This document shows positions 1 to 7,584 of a DNA stretch of 27,632 nucleotides, in pieces; within the stretch, counting starts at the first letter, position 1, and the number at the start of each line of letters is the position of its first letter. Below the pieces are notes generated by a model that worked only from the letters and a program-made list of their open reading frames with translations, was not told where the DNA came from and searched no databases. The position numbers were made by a program, and so were the translations under genes. Source of the DNA: SYAC01 sp046048055 (lineage in GTDB: Bacteria; Planctomycetota; Phycisphaerae; Phycisphaerales; SM1A02); assembly GCA_046048055.1 (NCBI GenBank), contig JBJOGW010000092.1, positions 1-27,632 of the forward strand, given 5' to 3'.

Positions 1-513
1 CGGCCTGCCGCACCACCCGGTCTGCTGGTGGAGGAGGTGGTGGCGCTCGGTCGGCTGCGGCTGCCGCATGATCCTGCGGCCATCGAGAGGGCCATGCGGA
101 ACGTGGGCGTGTGGGAGCGGCGGCTTGAACGTGTCGAGACGCTCTCCGAAGGGCAGCGCCACCGCGTGGCGATCGCCCGGGCACTGGCGCAGTGTCACGC
201 CGACACGCGACTGCTGGTGGTGGATGAGCCCACGGCCGCGCTGGATCCCGCGTGGGGCGTGCGGCTGGGCGAGATTCTTCGCGAGAGGGTCCGTGCCGGC
301 TTGGCGGTGCTCATGGCCACGCACGATCTTGCGTTCGCCGCGTCCACGGCGGATCAGGTGCTGCTGCTGGATCATGGGTCGCTGGTGTCGGCTGGACCAA
401 CGGCGGCCAGCCTTGCTGCTCCCGCCGTGACGTCGCTGTTCGGCACGCCATTCGTGACCATGAAGGCGGATGGCGTCGCGCCCTTTCCGTCTCCGCGCCA
501 CGCGAATCGCTAG
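1..513 (+). CDS. ABC transporter ATP-binding protein, C-terminal part
   Basis: The reading frame is open from base 1, so the start and the Walker A loop lie outside the window; only the last ~170 residues are seen. These hold the ABC signature as LSEGQ (about 142-156, Glu replacing the usual first Gly), a Walker B strand LLVVDEP followed by a D-loop ALDPAW (about 208-249), and the switch histidine in ATHDL (about 316-330). This is the second half of a nucleotide-binding domain that powers transport across the inner membrane. The short tail and lack of an extra domain fit a single-domain importer ATPase; polar amino acid importers are the closest type by eye, but the substrate cannot be told. 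A GTG at 28 could be mistaken for a start but would remove Walker A. Family sure; substrate unknown. Confidence 0.9.
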   Translation, partial: RPAAPPGLLVEEVVALGRLRLPHDPAAIERAMRNVGVWERRLERVETLSEGQRHRVAIARALAQCHADTRLLVVDEPTAALDPAWGVRLGEILRERVRAGLAVLMATHDLAFAASTADQVLLLDHGSLVSAGPTAASLAAPAVTSLFGTPFVTMKADGVAPFPSPRHANR

Positions 514-522
514 AATCCGACC

Positions 523-1035
523 GTGCGCTGGGAAGTCCTGGTCATGCTGGCGGTGGTCGGAGCGATCAACCTGATCGGTCGCATCGCGGCCCATCGCGCC
601 AAGATCAAGGCTCAGCAAGCAGGCAAGCTGCCCGCAGCTGCCGGATCTGCGCCGGCCAGGCCTGGCGTTCCGGCTCGCGCCGCCGAGAAGAAGAAGCCTC
701 GACCCGTGCCTCGCGCCAAGCAGCCGATGTCGGGGACCGAGCGACCCAAGCAGCCGGCGGCAGCTCGTCGGGTTGCGGCGCCGCCACCCGCAAGGCTGGC
801 ATCGGCCACCGGGTCTTCTCCAACTTCGCTCGGCGTTCCCGTGCCCGTTGCGTTGGCGCCATCTGCCGAGGCGGTGCGGCCCATGTCCGGATCGATCCGA
901 CCCGCCGCAAAGAAGGCTGCTGGGCGATCCGGTGAAGCCTGGGATGCCCGTCGCCTTCGGCAGGCCTTCGTGGCAGCCGAGGTTCTGGGGCGTCCGGCTT
1001 CACTCCGCGGTGGGCCATCCACGGCAGGTTTTTGA
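523..1035 (+). CDS. Ala/Pro-rich single-pass membrane protein, unknown function
   Basis: A 170-residue protein not recognised by name. Residues about 4-18 form one hydrophobic helix (MLAVVGAINLIG core), followed by a long linker rich in Ala, Pro, Arg and Lys with little predicted fold, then a short conserved-looking C-terminal segment (LRQAFVAAEVLG, about 146-157) that may be the functional piece. The start is GTG at 523, nine bases after the stop of the ABC gene. No Shine-Dalgarno is visible, but TAGAAT at 511-516 lies at the distance expected of a -10 box for a leaderless start. It precedes accB on the same strand; the 85-base gap and a possible accB promoter argue against obligatory co-expression. 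Antisense ORFs here are compositional shadows. Coding status is moderately sure from the membrane segment and frame; the role is unknown. Confidence 0.65.
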   Translation: MRWEVLVMLAVVGAINLIGRIAAHRAKIKAQQAGKLPAAAGSAPARPGVPARAAEKKKPRPVPRAKQPMSGTERPKQPAAARRVAAPPPARLASATGSSPTSLGVPVPVALAPSAEAVRPMSGSIRPAAKKAAGRSGEAWDARRLRQAFVAAEVLGRPASLRGGPSTAGF

Positions 1036-1061
1036 CGGATCGCGGCACGTTCGCTGAGAAT
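1032..1061 (+). promoter_or_regulatory. possible promoter for accBC
   Basis: TTGACG (1032-1037, five of six -35 consensus bases) lies 18 bases before GAGAAT (1056-1061, four of six -10 bases). A second -10-like hexamer, TATCAT, is at 1066-1071. The putative accB mRNA would have a leader of about 50 bases ending in AGGAG about 11 bases before the ATG. Based on consensus matching only. Confidence 0.4.
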
Positions 1062-1120
1062 GCCCTATCATTCTCGCCCGTTCGCGGCAATCGCCCGCGG
1101 CTTCAGGAGAACGACCGTCC

Positions 1121-1594
1121 ATGATCGACATTCGCAAGCTCAAGGAACTTGTCCGTCTGATGACCACCAACGATCTGGTGGAGCTGGATCTGCGCGACAA
1201 GGACGAGCAGGTGACCATCCGACGTCCGACATCCGCGTCCGCACCACAGGTGATCCACGCTCCGGTCGCCGTGGCTCCGCCGCCGATGCCGGTCGCTCCC
1301 GCGGTCCCGGCGGCCGCAGCGGCGCCATCTGCCCCGGCGGCCCAGGACGCTGGGCTGATCAAGGTGGAAAGTCCCATGGTGGGCACGTTCTACGCCTCGC
1401 CGTCTCCGGACAAGCCGCCATTCATCACGGCTGGCGCATCGGTGGGCCCCGACACGGTGGTCTGCCTGGTGGAGGCCATGAAGATCTTCAACGAGATCAA
1501 GGCGGGCGTCTCCGGCACCGTGGAACGCATCCTGGTGAAGAGCGGCGATCCCGTGGAGTTTGGGCAGCCCATGTTCCTGGTGAAGCCCTCCTGA
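1121..1594 (+). CDS. accB: biotin carboxyl carrier protein of acetyl-CoA carboxylase (AccB)
   Basis: Carries the biotin that shuttles carboxyl groups from biotin carboxylase to carboxyltransferase, making malonyl-CoA for fatty acid synthesis in the cytoplasm. At 157 residues it has the usual AccB length. The N-terminal helix region (IDIRKLKELVRLM) is followed by an Ala/Pro-rich swinging linker (about 38-75) and a C-terminal biotinyl/lipoyl domain. The biotinylation motif is EAMK, with Lys121 as the acceptor, preceded by the ESPMVGTFY strand typical of bacterial AccB. The start ATG at 1121 is preceded by AGGAG. accC follows after 7 bases, the standard accBC operon. Confidence 0.97.
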   Translation: MIDIRKLKELVRLMTTNDLVELDLRDKDEQVTIRRPTSASAPQVIHAPVAVAPPPMPVAPAVPAAAAAPSAPAAQDAGLIKVESPMVGTFYASPSPDKPPFITAGASVGPDTVVCLVEAMKIFNEIKAGVSGTVERILVKSGDPVEFGQPMFLVKPS

Positions 1595-1601
1595 CCATCC
1601 C

Positions 1602-2954
1602 ATGTTCCAGCGCATCCTCATCGCCAATCGGGGCGAGATCGCCCTCCGTGTCATTCGGGCCTGTCGCGCCATGGGCATCAGCCCGGTCTGCGTGTACAGC
1701 ATGGGCGACAAGGACGGCCCGTGGCTCGAGCAGGCGGACGAGGCCATCTGCATCGGCCCGCCGCCCTCGCGTGAGAGCTACCTTCGCATCGAGCGGATCA
1801 TCGCGGCTGCCGAGGTCTCCGGTTCCGATGCCATCCATCCCGGCTACGGGTTCCTGAGCGAGAACGCGCACTTCGCCGAGGTGTGCCGCGACTGCAACAT
1901 CGCGTTCATCGGACCCAGCCCCGAGGCCATGAGTGCCCTGGGCGACAAGGTGAACTGCAAGCGGCTGGCTCGTGCCACCGGGACGCCGGTGTTCCCCGGC
2001 ACCGAGGGCGGCATCGAGAACATCGATGAGGCAGCCAAGGTCGCGGGCGAGATCGGCTATCCGGTCATCATCAAGGCGGCGGCGGGTGGCGGTGGCCGGG
2101 GCATGCGCGTGGCCCGGGACGAGTCCCAGTTGCGCGATGGCGTGGGCAAGGCCCAGCAGGAGGCCCTGGCGGCCTTCGGCAACGGCATGGTCTACGTGGA
2201 GAAGTACCTGGAGAACGCCCGCCACTTCGAGGTGCAGACCATCGGCGACAGCCATGGCAACTCCGTGCATCTCTTCGAGCGCGACTGCAGCAGCCAGCGC
2301 CGGCACCAGAAGCTGGTCGAGGAGGCGCCCAGCCCGGGCGTGGATCCCGCCAAGCGCGACAAGGTCTGCGAGAGCGCCGCGGCGCTGATCCGCAAGGCGA
2401 AGTACTGCGGCGCGGCCACCGTGGAGTTCCTGATGGATCGCCACCAGGACTTCTACATGCTCGAGGTGAACACCCGCGTGCAGGTGGAGCACCCGGTGAG
2501 CGAGCTCATCACCGGCGTGGACATCGTGCAGACGCAGATCCGCGTGGCGGCGGGGGAGCCGCTGCCCTTCACGCAGTCGGACATCCGTGTCAACGGGCAC
2601 GCGATCGAGGTGCGCGTGAATGCCGAGGATCCGGATCGCGGCTTCATGCCGCAGGCGGGTCTCATCGAGACCTTCGCCGCCCCGGGCGGGCCGGGCGTGC
2701 GGCTGGACTCGCACGCCCGCGCCGGCTACCGCATTCCGAGCCATTACGACAGCATGATCGGCAAGCTGATCGTGCACGGTCCCACGCGCGATGCGGCCAT
2801 CGCCCGCATGCGACAGGCCCTGCGCGAGTTTCGGATCGGACCGGCCAAGACCACGATCCCGCTTCACCAGCGGATCATGGATCGGCCGGAGTTCACCCAG
2901 GCCAAGTTCGACATCCACTGGGTGGAGCGATGGCTGGCGTCGCAGCCCGCCTGA
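1602..2954 (+). CDS. accC: acetyl-CoA carboxylase biotin carboxylase subunit (AccC)
   Basis: ATP-dependent carboxylation of the biotin on AccB, first half-reaction of acetyl-CoA carboxylase. Length 450 residues is normal for the family. The N-terminal preATP-grasp domain starts MFQRILIANRGEIA; the ATP-grasp domain has the glycine-rich loop (KAAAGGGGRGMR, about 160-171) and the catalytic strand EVNTRVQVEHPVSE; the C-terminal biotin carboxylase domain contains the DSMIGKLI segment. ATG 1602 follows accB by 7 bases. It converges on the CvpA-like gene with only 12 bases between stop codons, and I see no clear terminator there. The carboxyltransferase genes are not in the window. Confidence 0.98.
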   Translation: MFQRILIANRGEIALRVIRACRAMGISPVCVYSMGDKDGPWLEQADEAICIGPPPSRESYLRIERIIAAAEVSGSDAIHPGYGFLSENAHFAEVCRDCNIAFIGPSPEAMSALGDKVNCKRLARATGTPVFPGTEGGIENIDEAAKVAGEIGYPVIIKAAAGGGGRGMRVARDESQLRDGVGKAQQEALAAFGNGMVYVEKYLENARHFEVQTIGDSHGNSVHLFERDCSSQRRHQKLVEEAPSPGVDPAKRDKVCESAAALIRKAKYCGAATVEFLMDRHQDFYMLEVNTRVQVEHPVSELITGVDIVQTQIRVAAGEPLPFTQSDIRVNGHAIEVRVNAEDPDRGFMPQAGLIETFAAPGGPGVRLDSHARAGYRIPSHYDSMIGKLIVHGPTRDAAIARMRQALREFRIGPAKTTIPLHQRIMDRPEFTQAKFDIHWVERWLASQPA

Positions 2955-2966
2955 ACGCGCGGACGC

Positions 2967-4637
2967 TCACTTGCCCACGCGGCCGGTGGCGTCCACCTTC
3001 AGGTTGGCGGAGCCGACCACCCGGCCCTCGCCCATGCTCCGGGCGGGATCGGCCAGCACCACCAGCTTGATCGTGGATCCCTCGGGCACGCGGTAGATCA
3101 CGTTGATCTCGCCGCTGTTGGCGGCCCGGCGGAATCGCCGGATGGTGAAGCCCTCCTCGGGCTCCTCCAGATAGATCTCGTGCTGGTTGCCGCGCTCGTC
3201 GAACCAGATGTAGCCACTGGGCGCGTAGAAGTTGTCGTTGGTGTCCATCAGGTAGGGCACGCCGTTCATGCCCACCCGCTCGGCGTCCTTGCGAGTGCGG
3301 TTCACGTTGAACAGGTCCACGGCCGTGTCACGCGAGCATCGCAGCATCACGACACGCATGCCCGTCGGCTCCTCGATCCCACGGACGTCGCCGCGCGTGT
3401 TCTGGCCACGCGTGATGCCGGTGGCGGCACCGCCGGTCAGGCGACCGTCACGCTCGGTCAGCGTGCCCGGCATCTCGTTCCGGTCCAGGATGGCGCCCTG
3501 CAGGGCCGAGTCGACCCGCAACTCGGAGGCAGGCACGGCCGGCGTGTCGGTATCCGCGGCCAGTTCCACCTTCTGGCCACCGCTCGAGACGGCCAGGGCC
3601 ATCTCGGACGCGTCCTCGACCGGCTTGCCCAGGTCGATCCGCAGCCCCTTCAGTTGCAGGAACAGTGGCCCGTTTCGCGACCGCTTGAGCGGCCCTGCCG
3701 GAAACACCAGGCACGCCATGCTCTCCTGACTGGTGGGGGAGGTGCTCAGGTAGTTGGCGTCGCCCGTGAACGGGTACCGCACCAGGGAGGTGCCGCTGGT
3801 CTCCGAGCCTTGGGAGAACTCCGCCGGAAAGACCGAACTGCCCGTGCCGCCGTCGATCAGGCGCGCCTGGGACGCGGAGAGGCTGAATCCGCCGCCCTTG
3901 TCGAATCCGGGACGCTTCAGGCTGAGCAGCACGGCGTAGGCCCCGGATCCGCCATCCTTCAGGGCAAAGCGCGGGTCAAAGTATGTCCCCACCACGCTGA
4001 CGCTGGACTCGCTCACGCTGAAACGTCCCTGGCCGCCCTCCACGCTGTCGCGGAGCAGGCTGGCTCCATCGGCAGCGATGTCCGGTCGCCATCGGGCCAG
4101 CGATGCCCTGCCCAGCGTGGGGGCCAGCGCGTTGTCGGAGACCAGGTTCAGGAACGCTCCGGTGGCCCCGGCCACCCATGCCGCGGGCTGACCGCCCTGC
4201 GTCTGCCTGGGTGCGTCGCCGCCCACGGGTCGCTTCCAGCCCTCGAAGCCGAGCAACTCGCGACTGGTGGAGAGATGCCCCATGGCGATGACCAGCATGC
4301 CCATGGTGACGACTCCGCTGCAGAGTCCCATCAGGCTGCCCGCGGTCCAGTCGCACCAGCGAGGCACCTTGGGCCGGAACGGACATGCCTTGTCCGCCAG
4401 CAGCCGCAGCACCAGCAGCAGCACCAGGAACAGACCACCCAGCACGGTGCCCCAGGCATACTCGGCAAAACCGGTTCCAAGCACGAACTTCACGGTGACC
4501 GGCTCCCACAGGGCCACCGCCAGCGCCGCGGCCGCCAGCACGCACACCAGGTGCATCAGGGCGTCGAACGTGCCCTGCTGGCCCCACCAGTAGGCCACCA
4601 GAAGCACCACCAGGACAACGATGACGGAAAGGATCAT
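2967..4637 (-). CDS. CvpA-like membrane protein with large C-terminal extension
   Basis: A 556-residue protein. The N-terminal ~125 residues hold four hydrophobic helices (about 1-19, 27-45, 62-81, 98-119) arranged as in CvpA/colicin V production-family proteins; the match is by topology and general look, not a decisive motif. The remaining ~430 residues are soluble-looking, with Gly/Ser-rich beta-type sequence and a C-terminal part (YRVPEGSTIKLVVL) that reads like a beta-sandwich domain; I cannot name it. Starts at ATG 4637, 3 bases after the stop of the GspE-like gene, so it is the last gene of the pilT operon and probably co-translated. The context suggests an envelope role linked to the pilus-type ATPases. 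CvpA assignment moderate; function of the large domain unknown. Confidence 0.75.
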   Translation of the reverse strand: MILSVIVVLVVLLVAYWWGQQGTFDALMHLVCVLAAAALAVALWEPVTVKFVLGTGFAEYAWGTVLGGLFLVLLLVLRLLADKACPFRPKVPRWCDWTAGSLMGLCSGVVTMGMLVIAMGHLSTSRELLGFEGWKRPVGGDAPRQTQGGQPAAWVAGATGAFLNLVSDNALAPTLGRASLARWRPDIAADGASLLRDSVEGGQGRFSVSESSVSVVGTYFDPRFALKDGGSGAYAVLLSLKRPGFDKGGGFSLSASQARLIDGGTGSSVFPAEFSQGSETSGTSLVRYPFTGDANYLSTSPTSQESMACLVFPAGPLKRSRNGPLFLQLKGLRIDLGKPVEDASEMALAVSSGGQKVELAADTDTPAVPASELRVDSALQGAILDRNEMPGTLTERDGRLTGGAATGITRGQNTRGDVRGIEEPTGMRVVMLRCSRDTAVDLFNVNRTRKDAERVGMNGVPYLMDTNDNFYAPSGYIWFDERGNQHEIYLEEPEEGFTIRRFRRAANSGEINVIYRVPEGSTIKLVVLADPARSMGEGRVVGSANLKVDATGRVGK

Positions 4638-4640
4638 GGC

Positions 4641-6323
4641 TCAGGCCTTGGGCTTGGGCTGTGCGGGGGTTGCGGGCTTGGCGGCTGGCTTGGAAGTCGG
4701 CGCAAACACGCGCACCACCTCCTCAAGACTGGTCACGCCCTCGCGCACGCGGAACAGGGCTGCCTCCTGCATGCCCGGGGACTTGTGGGCCATGCGAGCG
4801 GCGTTGTAGGCGCTCTTCAGGTCGCCCTTGGCCAGGTGCTCGCGGGCCGTGGAATCCAGGGGCAGCACCTCGAACACGCCGATCTGACCGCTGTATCCGG
4901 TGCCTTGGCAGAGGGGGCAGTCCGCGATCTTGCTCTTGATCTGCACCTTGCCGCCGGCCTTGAACAGTTCCGTCGGCTTGCCAGCGGCCATGCCCAGCCG
5001 CTTGGCCTGCTCCGGGCTGGGCTGAAAGGGAACGCGGCACGCCAGGCAGAGCTTGCGCACGGTCTTGCCTGCCACCACGGCACGAAGCGGTTCGGCGGCC
5101 ATCTTGACGTCGCCCACGGCACGGAACCACTCGGTGATGGCCGGTCCCACGCCATCCGTCGGCACCGCCACGTAGAAGCGGATGTCGCTGGAGGTTGGGG
5201 CGGCGATCACCTTGCCGGTTCCCGGGTCACTCAAGTCGTCGACCAGGACCACGTCGGGGCTGCGGCGCACGATCGACTGCAGCTGGGTCTTGTAGTCCAC
5301 GCCGCCGGCCGGGTTCCACAGTTGATGGTCCACGCCCTCGACCCGATGCACATGCTGCCGTTCCAGGGCCTTGACGGCGTTGGTGAAGGCGTCATGCGTG
5401 GCCAGGAGGGACAGGCAGGTGGTGGTGAGTCCCTGGCCTGGCGGGGCCGCCACCAGCACCACGCCGCCTCGCTCCATGGGATCGATGGCGGACTCGAGCA
5501 GCTTCATCTGCTGGGGCAGGAAGCCCAGGTCCCTGAGCGGACGCCCCATGCGCCCGGCCAGGTCCAGGTCCACGCGCAGTTGCTGGGCCGAACTGCTGCC
5601 CGCCACCATCACGGTGAGCACGCTGGTGGCCTCGGTGGTCACGCCGTAGCAGGTGCCGATCTGTCGCTTGCGACGGTCCTTCACGTCAAGGCCGCTCAGT
5701 TCCTTCAGCAGGTCGATCGCCTTCAAGGCGGCTTCCGAGGCCGGGGCCTCCAGCTTCACGCGCACGCCATCCACCGTGGCCGTGGCGGTCACGCCGTCGG
5801 CCTTGATCAGCATGTCCAGCCTCGACGCCTTGCGATCGATGGCCTGCATGAGCAGCTGCTCCGCGGCCTGGTGCGGCGCCAGCAGGGGATCGTTCTTGCC
5901 CGGAACCGGCCGCTCCTTCTTGCCGCTGTCCTTGAAGCTGAGCCGGCTGCCCGCAAAGGCCTTGGTCTTGCGCCGACCGGCGAAGAAGGCCCGCACCTTG
6001 TCCCCGCCGATCACGAAACGCAGCTTCTCGGGCACGGCGTCGTTGCGGCGAGGCCAGTAGATGAGGAATGGCGCGGCGGTCAGCGCCATCTGCAGCGGCC
6101 ATCCGATCCAGAAGATGGGCAGCGTCAGCACGGCCAGCATGCCCGCCGCGGTGCCGGCCACCATGAGCAGGTGCCACCCGTTGCTCGGCAGGCCGCAGAA
6201 GCGGATGTCCCGGGTGAGCCGCGAGGTGAGCGCCCCGCCGGCCAGGGCGGTCACGAACGCCAGCACAGGCTTGGCCGGATCGATCAGGAACGTGGCGGAG
6301 ACCGCCTGTGCGAGAAGGGTCAT
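4641..6323 (-). CDS. GspE/PulE-like protein with degenerate ATPase motifs
   Basis: A 560-residue relative of type II secretion/type IV pilus assembly ATPases. The C-terminal half keeps the GspE plan: a tetracysteine zinc site (Cys426, Cys429, Cys469, Cys472), the strand GTGYSGQIGVFEVL after it, and a GVTSLEEVVRV tail. The nucleotide site is abnormal: the P-loop reads APPGQGLTTT (293-302), with Leu299 where the catalytic Lys should be, and the Walker B region reads DVVLVDDLSD (357-366), lacking the Gly-Glu of active family members. The N-terminal ~90 residues carry membrane-spanning helices (about 18-32, 50-72, 75-90), unusual for GspE. Starts at ATG 6323, 12 bases after pilT. Probably a non-hydrolysing partner of the PilT protein; inferred from motif loss. 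Confidence 0.85.
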   Translation of the reverse strand: MTLLAQAVSATFLIDPAKPVLAFVTALAGGALTSRLTRDIRFCGLPSNGWHLLMVAGTAAGMLAVLTLPIFWIGWPLQMALTAAPFLIYWPRRNDAVPEKLRFVIGGDKVRAFFAGRRKTKAFAGSRLSFKDSGKKERPVPGKNDPLLAPHQAAEQLLMQAIDRKASRLDMLIKADGVTATATVDGVRVKLEAPASEAALKAIDLLKELSGLDVKDRRKRQIGTCYGVTTEATSVLTVMVAGSSSAQQLRVDLDLAGRMGRPLRDLGFLPQQMKLLESAIDPMERGGVVLVAAPPGQGLTTTCLSLLATHDAFTNAVKALERQHVHRVEGVDHQLWNPAGGVDYKTQLQSIVRRSPDVVLVDDLSDPGTGKVIAAPTSSDIRFYVAVPTDGVGPAITEWFRAVGDVKMAAEPLRAVVAGKTVRKLCLACRVPFQPSPEQAKRLGMAAGKPTELFKAGGKVQIKSKIADCPLCQGTGYSGQIGVFEVLPLDSTAREHLAKGDLKSAYNAARMAHKSPGMQEAALFRVREGVTSLEEVVRVFAPTSKPAAKPATPAQPKPKA

Positions 6324-6335
6324 GGGTCTGGACTC

Positions 6336-7481
6336 TCAGGCGATGCCCTTGAGCTTCATCTTCAGCTCCTCGGGCTTGGGCGTGGCCTCCAGGGCCACCT
6401 TCACGTGCACGTACTCCTGTTCCACCAGCTTCACCAGGCTGCTGGTGAAGTCGATCATGCCCTCGGAGTGGCTCTTGCGGATGATGTCCAGCAATTCGCC
6501 CTCGCGCTCCTCCAGGATGTACTTCTGCACGCTGGGCGTGTTGAGCATGATCTCCAGGCCCGGGATGCGAGGGATGTTTGGGTGCAGCGTGGGCAGCAGC
6601 TTCTGGTAGATGATGGCCCGCAGGTTGTAGGCCAGCAGCTTGCGGATCTGCGGCCGTTCCTCCTGCGGGAACAGTTCCAGGATGCGGCCCAGCGTCTGCC
6701 AGGCACTGCTGGCATGGATGGTGCCGAACACCAGGTGGCCCGTCTCGGCGGCGCGGATGGCCGCCTCGAAGGTCTCCTTGTCGCGCATCTCGCCCACCAG
6801 CACGATGTCCGGGTTCTCGCGCACCAGGGCCCGCAGGGCCTCGTTGAAGTTGGCGCAATCGATGCCGATCTCTCGCTGGTTGATGGTGCACTGGTCGTCG
6901 GTGAAGACGTACTCGATCGGGTCCTCGAGCGTGACGATGTGCGCCTTCTTGCGCTCGTTCACGTACTGCAGCATGGCCGCGATGGTGGTGCTCTTGCCGC
7001 TGCCGGTCACGCCCGCGAGCAGGATGAGCCCCTGCGCGGCCATGCTCACGTCGCCCAGGATCCCCGGCAGGTACAGCTCCTCGAAGCGGCGGATGGTGCT
7101 GCTGATCAGGCGTGCCGCCAGGCTGGGCTTGCCGCGGGCCATGAACAGGTTCACGCGGAAGCGGTTCCTGCCGTCCAGGTCGTAGGCAAAGTCGTACTGC
7201 CCGCGGCGTCGGAAGATCTTCTGCTGGTTGTCATCCAGCACGTCCATGCACATCTGAAAGATGTCGTTGGGCGTGACCGGAGCGCACTTGAGCGGCACCA
7301 GCGCGCCCTTGTGGCGGATGCGGGGGGCCACCCCGCTCTTGACGATCAGATCGCTGCCCTTGACCGCCACAATGGCCTTGAGCCAGCTCTCCCAGACCTC
7401 CTTGCCCTTGCCGGGCTGGGTGCCGACGTAGTGGCTCACGCAATCCTGGGTGGGTTCGACTGGGGGACCGGAGCCTGCCAT
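6336..7481 (-). CDS. pilT: PilT-like type IV pilus retraction/twitching ATPase
   Basis: Hexameric cytoplasmic ATPase of the type II/IV secretion superfamily, by homology powering pilus retraction. From ATG 7481 it is 381 residues. It shows Walker A GVTGSGKST (157-165), the Asp box around LEDPIEYVF (185-193), Walker B PDIVLVGEMRD (224-234) and the His box AETGHLVFGTIHASS (245-259), all intact and PilT-like; the C-terminal tetracysteine of GspE/PilB is absent, as in PilT. The frame is open further upstream, to 7808, but that extension overlaps guaB and is Ser/Arg-rich shadow sequence, so ATG 7481 was chosen. No clear ribosome-binding site is visible. First gene of a three-gene operon with the degenerate GspE-like and CvpA-like genes. 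No type IVa pilin or PilC is present here. Confidence 0.92.
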   Translation of the reverse strand: MAGSGPPVEPTQDCVSHYVGTQPGKGKEVWESWLKAIVAVKGSDLIVKSGVAPRIRHKGALVPLKCAPVTPNDIFQMCMDVLDDNQQKIFRRRGQYDFAYDLDGRNRFRVNLFMARGKPSLAARLISSTIRRFEELYLPGILGDVSMAAQGLILLAGVTGSGKSTTIAAMLQYVNERKKAHIVTLEDPIEYVFTDDQCTINQREIGIDCANFNEALRALVRENPDIVLVGEMRDKETFEAAIRAAETGHLVFGTIHASSAWQTLGRILELFPQEERPQIRKLLAYNLRAIIYQKLLPTLHPNIPRIPGLEIMLNTPSVQKYILEEREGELLDIIRKSHSEGMIDFTSSLVKLVEQEYVHVKVALEATPKPEELKMKLKGIA

Positions 7482-7549
7482 GGGTCGTCTCGGGGGAGGG
7501 GGAAGGGTAGCGGCCCGGGAGCGGCTTCGCGAGCGGAAACGTGGGTTCC

Positions 7550-7578
7550 TTGACATTCGCGGCGGGGGCGGCGATGGT
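7550..7578 (+). promoter_or_regulatory. guaB promoter candidate, possibly leaderless
   Basis: A perfect TTGACA (7550-7555) is followed after 17 bases by GATGGT (7573-7578, three of six -10 bases). Transcription would begin at or next to the guaB ATG at 7585, and no Shine-Dalgarno is seen before that ATG, so a leaderless mRNA is possible. The 103 bases between pilT and guaB must also hold the pilT promoter, which I cannot place. Confidence 0.4.
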
Positions 7579-7584
7579 TCCCAG

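Noticed and set aside
1497..2918. A 473-codon minus-strand open frame opposite accC
   Set aside because: Shadow of accC with biased His/Arg/Asp composition and no recognisable domain.
2950..2970. Terminator between the convergent accC and CvpA-like genes
   Set aside because: Only 12 bases separate the stop codons and I could not find a convincing stem with a T-run.
3180..7553. A 1457-codon plus-strand open frame antisense to pilT, the GspE-like gene and the CvpA-like gene
   Set aside because: His/Gln/Gly/Arg-rich translation without domains; it is the compositional shadow of three well-supported minus-strand genes in GC-rich DNA.
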